Of a stretch of DNA of 64,000 bases, positions 45,927 through 52,447 are shown piece by piece. The notes under the pieces were generated by a model. It had not been told where the DNA came from and made no database searches. It worked only from the letters and a program-made list of their open reading frames with translations. Every line of letters begins with the position of its first letter. Position 1 is the stretch's first letter. A program made the translations under genes and the position numbers. Location of the stretch: assembly GCF_004345425.1 (NCBI RefSeq), contig NZ_SLVP01000002.1:855747-919746 (forward strand), written 5' to 3'. Source of the DNA: Paenibacillus sp. BK033. GTDB taxonomy: Bacteria; Bacillota; Bacilli; Paenibacillales; Paenibacillaceae.

Positions 45927-47348
45927 TTATTTTTTGTTCGCCGCAATAATTTCGTCCACGCGTTTCTTGGAATTTGCAACGGTCGTATCGATGTCTTGGT
46001 TGCCAAGAATCAGCTTCTCGTACTCTTCGTTGATCGCTTTGTATACTTCGGCTTGATAAGAAGCAGGAGCGATAATTTCGGTTGCTTTCGAATTCACGAG
46101 CGTATTTACGAGGCTTTCTTTGTCAACAAGCTCAGGGTTCTTCGTGCCCGCAAGAATCGTATCGATAATGCCTGCTACCTGATCGTTGCTTACGCCGTTC
46201 CAAGCCGGAATGTTCTTGCCTTGCACGACTTGGCCTTCCGTTGTGTACCAGCGAACGAATTTATAAGCTTCTTCCTTGTTCTTGGAGCTTTCCGATACCG
46301 CCACATAGTCCGTCGTAACCGGGGTGATGCCGGATTGGTCGCTGGCATTGTTTTTCGGGAATGGCGCAACCGCTACATGGAACGTCAGAGGCAACGTATC
46401 CGTACCGCCGATTTCCGTGTTCATCCAGGAGCCGATTGTCAGCATGCTTGCCGATTGGTTAAAGAATTGGTTACGGTAAGCCAGCTTTTGCGAGATCATA
46501 TCCGAGTAAGGAACGGAGGACTTATCCTCTTTTTCCATTTTCACGCGAAGCTCAAGCGTCTTCTTGAAGTTCGGATCATCCAGATTGGACGTGCCGTCCG
46601 CCTTCAGGAATTCGGAACCGGTTGGCTGGTTCTCCATCATCAGCTTCAGATATTCCATCCAGCCGCCGTTTTGCGGACCGTGGAAGTAGGTGCCGTAACG
46701 TTTTGTCGCGCCTTCGCCTTTGGTGAGCTTTTTCGCGTAGTCCGCGTATTCATCCCAAGTCCAGTCCGTCGGAACCGCAAGTCCGGCTTCGTCCAGATTG
46801 TCCTTGTTCAGAAGCACGTACCAAGGATTGAATTTGCCTGGCAGCGCGTACACTTTGCCGTTCAGATGCGTATCAACCTTGTAATCCTCTTCTACCTTGT
46901 AGCCGTCCTTCGCAAGGAAATCGTCAAGAGGAGCAGCCATGCCAAGCGCTACGCGTTGTGCGTAACCTGCCGCGTCGCTGAACATCATCACGTCGATTTG
47001 TTCGCCGGAGGCTACGGCAAGATCGAGCTTTTTCATCGATTCCTGCGTGTCGCCTTTTTCGCTGAGCTGCACAAGCTCAACGGTTACGTTCGGGTTTTTC
47101 TCGTGGTAAGCGTCCAGCGTTGCTTTCCAGTTGTAAGCTTGCTCCGTTCCGTACGTGTAGAGGCGGAGTTTTACCGGATCTCCGCTTGCCGCGCTGCTGC
47201 CTCCTGCGTTCGAGCTTGCCTCCGTGGAAGGAGCCGCGCTTGCGTTCTTGATGCCCGAATCACTGTTGTTGTTGGAGTTTCCGCAGCCTGCCAATACTCC
47301 GGTAAGCAGTAAACTAATCGCGAGTCCCGATGCCCATCTCTTTTTCAT
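45927..47348 (-). CDS. Sugar ABC transporter substrate-binding lipoprotein
   Basis: 473 residues. Signal MKKRWASGLAISLLLTGVLAGCG with a lipobox (LAGC), then a Ser/Asn-rich linker and a family 1 extracellular solute-binding fold (VKLRLYTYGTEQAYNWKATL, LDEYADYAKK-like WDEYADYAKK). It should deliver uronic-acid oligosaccharides to the permeases upstream. It has its own promoter at 47400-47442. Confidence 0.93.
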   Translation of the reverse strand: MKKRWASGLAISLLLTGVLAGCGNSNNNSDSGIKNASAAPSTEASSNAGGSSAASGDPVKLRLYTYGTEQAYNWKATLDAYHEKNPNVTVELVQLSEKGDTQESMKKLDLAVASGEQIDVMMFSDAAGYAQRVALGMAAPLDDFLAKDGYKVEEDYKVDTHLNGKVYALPGKFNPWYVLLNKDNLDEAGLAVPTDWTWDEYADYAKKLTKGEGATKRYGTYFHGPQNGGWMEYLKLMMENQPTGSEFLKADGTSNLDDPNFKKTLELRVKMEKEDKSSVPYSDMISQKLAYRNQFFNQSASMLTIGSWMNTEIGGTDTLPLTFHVAVAPFPKNNASDQSGITPVTTDYVAVSESSKNKEEAYKFVRWYTTEGQVVQGKNIPAWNGVSNDQVAGIIDTILAGTKNPELVDKESLVNTLVNSKATEIIAPASYQAEVYKAINEEYEKLILGNQDIDTTVANSKKRVDEIIAANKK

Positions 47349-47399
47349 TTCTAAATGCCCCTCTCTGAAATGCAAGGTTATAGGATGTTGATAGTTTTC

Positions 47400-47442
47400 A
47401 TTATAGTGAGCGGCAATCGGGTAAGGATGAAACTATCTTTAC
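47400..47442 (-). promoter_or_regulatory. Promoter of the binding protein gene with regulator block
   Basis: On the minus strand TATAAT (47400-47405) is followed by GAAAAC, with no good -35 element. GTAAAGATA starts 37 bases before TATAAT and AGTC lies 22 bases further up. The same arrangement exists at 49336-49378, so the block is a candidate site for the YesN-like regulator. Confidence 0.6.
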
Positions 47443-47488
47443 CTAAATTGCAACAAATTCGACTTTCTTGCTAACGCTTTCATGTTCG

Positions 47489-48331
47489 TTACCCTTTTAC
47501 GCCGCCTAATGCAATACCCTCGATAACGCTTTTTTGACCAATGATAAAGATGATAAGGAGCGGCAGGATCGCCGATACGGCAGCTGCCATAATAAGCGAG
47601 TAGAACTCACCGCTGAGCGACGTGAACTTCTGCATGGCCAGCGGAATCGTGAACAGCGAGTCCGTGCGAAGGAAGATCAGCGGATTCTGGTAATCGTTCC
47701 AGGTCCAGATAAAACGCAGAATCGCGTAGGTCGCGACTGCCGGTTTCACCAGCGGGAAGGCGATGCTCCAGTAGATCCGGAAATGGTTGGCCCCGTCTAT
47801 TTTAGCAGATTCGATAAACTCCTGGTGAATCCCCATAAAGAACTGCCGCAGCATAAAAGTTCCCAATACGCTGAAGCTGCTAAGGATAATCAAGCCCCAG
47901 TGGCTGTCGAACAAGCCGATTTGACGGTACAGGATAAATTGAGGAATCAGAATCGCCTGGCTTGGCACCATGTAAGTCGCAAGCACGATCAGGAACACGA
48001 AATTGCTGCCCTTGAACTTGATCTTCGAGAAGCCGTATGCGGCAAGGGACGAGAACAGCGCAGAGATACAGGTCGTAATGACTGCGATTTTGATGGAATT
48101 CAAATAATATTTCCAGAAGGGATAGTCCCCTACCCATACTTCCTTGTAGTTCTCGATAGCGTGCCAGTGGCGGGGAATCCATTCGATCGGGTAGACAAAG
48201 ACGTCCTTCTCGATCTTGAACGAAGTGACCAGCATCCAGATGAACGGAAGCAGGAACAAGATGCTGACGGCAAACATGAGGACGGTTAGAACGCCTTTGC
48301 GCCAGTTGAAAGCTGTGTTAGATGTCTCCAT
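47489..48331 (-). CDS. Carbohydrate ABC transporter permease, MalG/LplC type
   Basis: 280 residues, six membrane segments. The ATPase-contact loop is EFIESAKIDGANHFRIYWSIAFPL (EAA motif). LTVLMFAVSILFLLPFIWMLVTSFK is the first segment. It lies between the other permease and the binding protein. No ABC ATPase gene is in the locus; a shared MsmX-like ATPase elsewhere probably serves it. Confidence 0.94.
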   Translation of the reverse strand: METSNTAFNWRKGVLTVLMFAVSILFLLPFIWMLVTSFKIEKDVFVYPIEWIPRHWHAIENYKEVWVGDYPFWKYYLNSIKIAVITTCISALFSSLAAYGFSKIKFKGSNFVFLIVLATYMVPSQAILIPQFILYRQIGLFDSHWGLIILSSFSVLGTFMLRQFFMGIHQEFIESAKIDGANHFRIYWSIAFPLVKPAVATYAILRFIWTWNDYQNPLIFLRTDSLFTIPLAMQKFTSLSGEFYSLIMAAAVSAILPLLIIFIIGQKSVIEGIALGGVKG

Positions 48332-48349
48332 AAGGTTGGTCTCCTTCCG

Positions 48350-49282
48350 TTAGTAGTTAACCCATTTTTTCTGCGCAAGCCATTGTCCGAAGGTAATGAG
48401 AAGGACGAAAATAAACAGCATGGCCGCGATCGACGATGCGTAACCGACCTTCAAGTTCACGAAAGCCGTATCGTACAGGTACCATACCATCAGCGACGTG
48501 GAGCCGATTGGCCCGCCTTGCGTCATAACCGCGATGATATCAAACACCTTAAAGGTTGAGATAATGCCGGTTACAAGCAGGAAGAAGGAAGTTGGCGACA
48601 GCAGCGGGAACGTTATGCGGGCAAATTTGATCCAGCCGTTCGCCCCGTCGATATCGGCCGCTTCGTACAGATCCTTCGGGATCGACTGCAATCCGGCAAT
48701 GTAAATAATCATGTTGAAGCCAATCGATGTCCATACGACGATCATCATAATGGAGGCAAGCGCGAAATGCGGATCCGCGATCCACTTCGGCGGATTGCTT
48801 ACGCCAAGCGTGTGCAGAATCTGGTTGATCGGGCCGAAAGACGGCTGGAATAAGACCTGCCACACGATCGCTACGGCAACGATATTGGAGATGTAAGGCA
48901 TAAAGTAAGCAACCTTGAAGTAGCTTTTCAAGTAAACATGGCGGTCGATGATGACGGCGAGCACCATGGAAATAATCATATAGATTGGTACGGCGAGCAG
49001 GAATACAAAGTTGTTGCGCACCGAGCGGATGAACTGATCGTCATGGAACAGCTTCTTGAAGTTGCCGAAGCCCACCCAATCAATCCCTTTCCAGCCCTGA
49101 ACAAAGTTCCAGTCGGCGAAGCTGAGCACGATTGTCGCGACAATCGGAAGAAGAACGAGAATACATACGCCAATGAGCATCGGGCTCACGAACAGCCAAC
49201 CGGCCAGCGTCTCTCCGCTTTGCAGCGAGCGTACTTTTTTCGGCTTCTCCAGCTTGCCTATTACTTGCGGTGAAGTCTCCAT
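48350..49282 (-). CDS. Carbohydrate ABC transporter permease, MalF/LplB type
   Basis: 310 residues, six membrane segments. EAA loop DLYEAADIDGANGWIKFARITFPLLSP. The ATG at 49282 lies eight bases after GAGG; a GTG three codons earlier is inside the ribosome binding site. It is the first gene of the locus and is preceded by the regulated promoter at 49336-49378. Confidence 0.94.
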   Translation of the reverse strand: METSPQVIGKLEKPKKVRSLQSGETLAGWLFVSPMLIGVCILVLLPIVATIVLSFADWNFVQGWKGIDWVGFGNFKKLFHDDQFIRSVRNNFVFLLAVPIYMIISMVLAVIIDRHVYLKSYFKVAYFMPYISNIVAVAIVWQVLFQPSFGPINQILHTLGVSNPPKWIADPHFALASIMMIVVWTSIGFNMIIYIAGLQSIPKDLYEAADIDGANGWIKFARITFPLLSPTSFFLLVTGIISTFKVFDIIAVMTQGGPIGSTSLMVWYLYDTAFVNLKVGYASSIAAMLFIFVLLITFGQWLAQKKWVNY

Positions 49283-49335
49283 CTTAAGCACCTCGAATTT
49301 CTTAGAATATAGTAGGAAGTAGTGAAGTTGTTTTT

Positions 49336-49378
49336 ATTATAGAGAATGGGAAAGCGCGACCTATGCCGTTATTTTTAC
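49336..49378 (-). promoter_or_regulatory. Promoter of the transporter operon with regulator block
   Basis: On the minus strand TATAAT (49336-49341) is followed by AAAAAC; GTAAAAATA (49370-49378) begins 37 bases before it. AGTC follows 22 bases farther, exactly as before the binding protein gene. A weak -35 is usual for AraC-activated promoters. Confidence 0.6.
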
Positions 49379-49437
49379 TTTTTTCTCGTTAGAATTGACT
49401 TCTTGGCTGGGGGCTCGTTGAAAGGTGCGTTATGGGG

Positions 49438-49481
49438 GGATCGGGGATCGAGGGATCGGGGATCGAGGGATCGGGAATCGA
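49438..49481. repeat. Tandem repeat, 15-base unit, about three copies
   Basis: GGATCGGGGATCGAG occurs twice in perfect tandem (49438-49452, 49453-49467) and a third degenerate copy follows to 49481. Confidence 0.85.
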
Positions 49482-49663
49482 TCTAACGAAACGTGGTTAT
49501 TTGGCGGAAAACAGCGGTTTTTTAAATCTAACGAAACTACGTATCGCTATCGGTGTATTTCGTGGCTAAAAACGGGGCAAAAGCCTGGAATAACGATGCG
49601 TAGTTTCGTTGGAAATAGAAAGTCTCCCATTTTGGGCGAATGGCGGTACGTAGTTTCGTTAGA
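49480..49663. repeat. Inverted and direct copies of TCTAACGAAACTACGTA
   Basis: A perfect 17-base inverted pair lies at 49527-49543 and 49647-49663. Partial copies occur at about 49480-49495 (forward) and 49597-49613 (reverse), with a further fragment at 49383-49394. The intervening bases are also partly alike (TATTT..AAAAAC..). Confidence 0.8.
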
Positions 49664-49691
49664 AAAAGAGACTGCCCCATGATGGGGCAGC
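49660..49691 (-). terminator. Terminator before the repeat region
   Basis: CTGCCCCAT pairs with ATGGGGCAG and TCTCTTTTT follows on the minus strand. It ends transcripts coming from the cyclase-family gene side. Confidence 0.82.
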
Positions 49692-49739
49692 CTCGAGTCG
49701 TTTTTATAGATGAGAACGATTAATATCTCGCTAAATAAT

Positions 49740-49871
49740 CTAGCAGCAGTCCGTTACAATGGGCATTCTGCCTTTATAACCGCAAACGGTTAACAGAAAG
49801 ATCAACGCCAGCGGGACAACGATTTGAATCAGGATGACAAACGGATTGCCAATTTGGTCTGCGTAGCCGAT
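49740..49871 (-). CDS. Possible small membrane peptide without a standard start codon
   Basis: The frame begins directly after the cyclase gene stop with GAGGAG, six bases, then ATC, and runs 43 codons to a TAG: IGYADQIGNPFVILIQIVV, then PLALIFLLTVCGYKGRMP, then IVTDCC. One clear membrane segment and a Cys-Cys end are present. No ATG, GTG or TTG fits. It may start at ATC, or be a decayed gene. The coding-like hydrophobic pattern and following terminator support some reality. Confidence 0.35.
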   Translation of the reverse strand: MGYADQIGNPFVILIQIVVPLALIFLLTVCGYKGRMPIVTDCC

Positions 49872-49874
49872 ATT

Positions 49875-50414
49875 TCACTCCTCTTCCTCTTCCGTTTCTA
49901 TTACAGCAACTGCCCGGACCGGTGAACCGTCACCACCAGCAATCCGCAGCGGAAATCCGTAAAATATAAAATCCCTATTGGTGGGAAGGCGATCCAAGCC
50001 CTGCAGCCCCGTATACGTTAGGATATTGATTCCGAGCAAGGCACGCTCCAATTCTTCCGTCAATTCTCCGCCTACAAACGATGGCCGTAAAGCGGCAAGT
50101 CGTTCATAGCATTCCAGCCCGGCCGACTCGATGAAAAATAGTCCTCGCCCTTCCGGCCATGCCGATTCTCCAATGCGAACTATACGCGAAGGTCCAAAAA
50201 ATCGTTCCGCCGGCAGCTCATCCAAGGTTGCCGCACCGGCATGCATATGAGATGGAGCATCCACATGCGTTCCGGTATGGCTGCCCATGGCAAGCTTCCG
50301 CAGCTCCCAGGTATGACTTTCGTATGTATGCGCTACCTTGACCTTAACCTCCGGATCGCCGGGATATACGGCCATTCCATCTGCAATTAATGCCGACAAA
50401 TCAATAACTCTCAT
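49875..50414 (-). CDS. Cyclase-family (kynurenine formamidase-like) hydrolase
   Basis: 179 residues. The metal-binding motif SHTGTHVDAPSHM (HxGTHxDxPxH) is the family signature; the N terminus begins MRVIDLSALIADGMAVYPGDP. Members hydrolyse N-formyl or amide bonds in amino-acid and other small molecules; here the substrate is unknown. The ATG follows AAAGGGGACGG. The last residues are mostly Glu. Divergent from the GMC oxidoreductase. Confidence 0.88.
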   Translation of the reverse strand: MRVIDLSALIADGMAVYPGDPEVKVKVAHTYESHTWELRKLAMGSHTGTHVDAPSHMHAGAATLDELPAERFFGPSRIVRIGESAWPEGRGLFFIESAGLECYERLAALRPSFVGGELTEELERALLGINILTYTGLQGLDRLPTNRDFIFYGFPLRIAGGDGSPVRAVAVIETEEEEE

Positions 50415-50462
50415 GCAACCGTCCCCTTTCTGCAAACTATTATATAACGTATGAGCGGCACA

Positions 50463-50491
50463 TTGGACATCGAAGGGCAATATCATACATT
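50463..50491 (+). promoter_or_regulatory. Promoter of the GMC oxidoreductase gene
   Basis: TTGGAC (50463-50468), 17 bases, TACATT (50486-50491), about 20 bases before the ATG and just before AAGGAG. Confidence 0.5.
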
Positions 50492-50511
50492 AGCCTAATG
50501 AAGGAGAATGC

Positions 50512-52134
50512 ATGATTATGAATCGGATATATGACTATATCATCGTCGGAACGGGACCTGCCGGTGCGGTAATAGCCAAAACCCTTACCGACGACAAGAA
50601 AACCTCCGTATTGCTTCTCGAAGCCGGATCGAATAACGATAACGACAAACCGATTAGAGATTCGGCCATGGCTTTGGAGCTGGAAGAACGGTTTTTCCCG
50701 GAATATTTTTGGCAAGGCGAAGGTATTCCCCAAGCAGAACTGGATGACCGCATGTTTGAGTGGACCACGGGCCGGCTCCTTGGAGGGGGCTCCTCGATCA
50801 ACGGTGAACAATATGTACGGCCTACCTCGGCAGTCATGAAGGAGTGGGAACGATTATTAGGGCCTCTATGGTCCCCAGCCCGAGCTATTCGGCGATTTAA
50901 GGAGCTAGAAAAATATAATGGGAAGACCGGCAATCCGGCAGCCCGCGGGTATCGCGGGCGGATCGATATTCGGCAAGCTCCGGAACATCCGACTTCGATG
51001 GCAAAGAAACTGGTGACGGCCATCGAAAGAGCAACGGGTTTCCCGGAAATTTTAGATTATAATAATCCGAAAACTCCCCTTGGCCCTTTTTCGCGTTGGC
51101 AATTGTACCAAAATCCGAACGGCCGGCGAGAAAGCTCATCCGCAGCCTTTCTTTCCGGAGACATTATGAAGCCGAACGGCCAGGGAGTAAATGGACGTCG
51201 GCTGCGGGTATTGTTCAATTCGACAGTTCTGAAAGTTCTATTCTCAAACAGACGGGCGAAAGCCATTGCGTTTTTACAAGATGGCAAGCGGCAAAGAGCC
51301 TATGCTAGAAAAAAGATCATTATTTCGGCAGGCATCAACAGTGCCCAGCTTCTAATGTTGTCCGGCATAGGGCCGGCCTCCGAGCTGAAAGAGGCAGGTA
51401 TTCCCTGCATATTCAACAATCCGAATGTGGGCCGGAGACTAAGAAACCATACGCTTAACTTCGCGGTTTTCACGACTAACCCGGGTGATGCTGCATTGCC
51501 TCGGAACGATACGAACGCCCTTTATACCGGAGGAGCTTTCTTGCCGGATCCAACCGGTTCGAATCCGAAACGCCGGGCGGTGCAAATGCTGGGTATTGGC
51601 ACAGATGGCATGTTGACGTTGGGATTGATTTATTTAAAGCCGAAGAGCCGCGGTACTATACAATTGCAAAATAAAGATCCGCTAAAAATCGTGCTCGCGG
51701 ATGAAGGTTTTTTAATGGATCCTTCCGATATGGACGCCATAAAAAATATTTACAGAATTTATGTCAAAGATATAGCGTCCGAGCTCGCTTCCATCGATCC
51801 CTCTTACCGACTCGTCTCTCCGGCACCCGACGTGATAGAGAATGATTCCAAGCTCGAAGAATTTATTAAACAAAATTTCGATCACAACCATCATCAGCAA
51901 GGCTCCCTTCGCATGGCTCCTTTGGAAAGAGGAGGAGTCGTTGATCGTCACGGGGCCGTACATGGGGTGAAAAATCTAATCGTTGCGGATGCTTCAGTCA
52001 TACCGTTTACGGTTGACGGGAATACGTCGGCTGCCGTGTACCTGATCGGTTACACCGTTGCCAAGAGGTTACTTTATGGAGCGGCGAACACAAAAATAAA
52101 ACGGAAACGGTTATTTGAAACGGATGTAGAATAA
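50512..52134 (+). CDS. GMC-family FAD-dependent oxidoreductase
   Basis: 540 residues, cytoplasmic. The FAD loop is YIIVGTGPAGAVIAKTL with LLLEAGS; RLLGGGSSINGEQYVRPT is the GMC flavin motif. The C-terminal catalytic His region reads FDHNHHQQGSLRM, and the final motif is LIVADASVIPFTVDGNTSAAVYLIGYTVAKRLL. It oxidises an alcohol or related substrate; which one is unknown. AAGGAG five bases before the ATG. Codon use is somewhat less GC-rich than its neighbours, possibly transferred. Confidence 0.9.
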   Translation: MIMNRIYDYIIVGTGPAGAVIAKTLTDDKKTSVLLLEAGSNNDNDKPIRDSAMALELEERFFPEYFWQGEGIPQAELDDRMFEWTTGRLLGGGSSINGEQYVRPTSAVMKEWERLLGPLWSPARAIRRFKELEKYNGKTGNPAARGYRGRIDIRQAPEHPTSMAKKLVTAIERATGFPEILDYNNPKTPLGPFSRWQLYQNPNGRRESSSAAFLSGDIMKPNGQGVNGRRLRVLFNSTVLKVLFSNRRAKAIAFLQDGKRQRAYARKKIIISAGINSAQLLMLSGIGPASELKEAGIPCIFNNPNVGRRLRNHTLNFAVFTTNPGDAALPRNDTNALYTGGAFLPDPTGSNPKRRAVQMLGIGTDGMLTLGLIYLKPKSRGTIQLQNKDPLKIVLADEGFLMDPSDMDAIKNIYRIYVKDIASELASIDPSYRLVSPAPDVIENDSKLEEFIKQNFDHNHHQQGSLRMAPLERGGVVDRHGAVHGVKNLIVADASVIPFTVDGNTSAAVYLIGYTVAKRLLYGAANTKIKRKRLFETDVE

Positions 52135-52447
52135 CTCCTCCGCAGCAGGAAGGTGCGGCTCCAAGCGAAGGCGCCCCCCTTTCGTTATCCGTGTCATTTT
52201 AAAATCAATATGTTTCCATCCCTTCTGCAACTAAAGTTACTCACTTTTCGTTAAGAGACTCGGGAAGCAAATAATACCAATATTATTTCATGCCCTTATG
52301 AAGTTCTCCATAAAGGAGAAGCCGGCCATCGGTTTCTTCTTTATGTTTATATATAGTAAATTTAGCGGTTGCGGTTTATTTTTTCTTCTCGAATGCCGTT
52401 AACAAAAGAGAGCAAGAAACATTTTCCAAGGAAAGGGAAGGGAATTA
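52135..52447. other. Intergenic region with one long hairpin
   Basis: 313 bases between the oxidoreductase and the Ig-like protein gene. Apart from the hairpin at 52310-52344 I saw only AT-rich promoter-like sequence (TTTATATATAGT near 52345-52358). Confidence 0.5.
52310..52344 (+). terminator. Long imperfect hairpin, possible terminator
   Basis: ATAAAGGAGAAGCCG pairs with CGGTTTCTTCTTTAT, 15 pairs with two G-U pairs, loop GCCAT. The U-rich 3' arm could end the oxidoreductase transcript, but it lies 175 bases after the stop and lacks a clean T run. Confidence 0.5.

Larger units (their letters stand above)
49283..49739. other. Repeat-rich intergenic region
   Basis: 457 bases between the permease gene and the possible small membrane peptide. 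It holds the permease promoter, a three-unit tandem repeat, five copies of an inverted/direct motif and a terminator. The open frame at 49425-49682 is built from these repeats and is not a credible gene. Confidence 0.6.

Noticed and set aside
45906..47312. Long plus-strand frame opposite the binding protein gene
   Set aside because: Shadow of a clear lipoprotein gene; no ribosome binding site or domain.
49480..49663. CRISPR-like array
   Set aside because: Copies occur in both orientations, spacing is uneven, and there are no cas genes.
49425..49682. 85-codon plus-strand frame in the repeat region
   Set aside because: Built from the 15-base tandem repeat and the 17-base repeats; no ribosome binding site and no domain.
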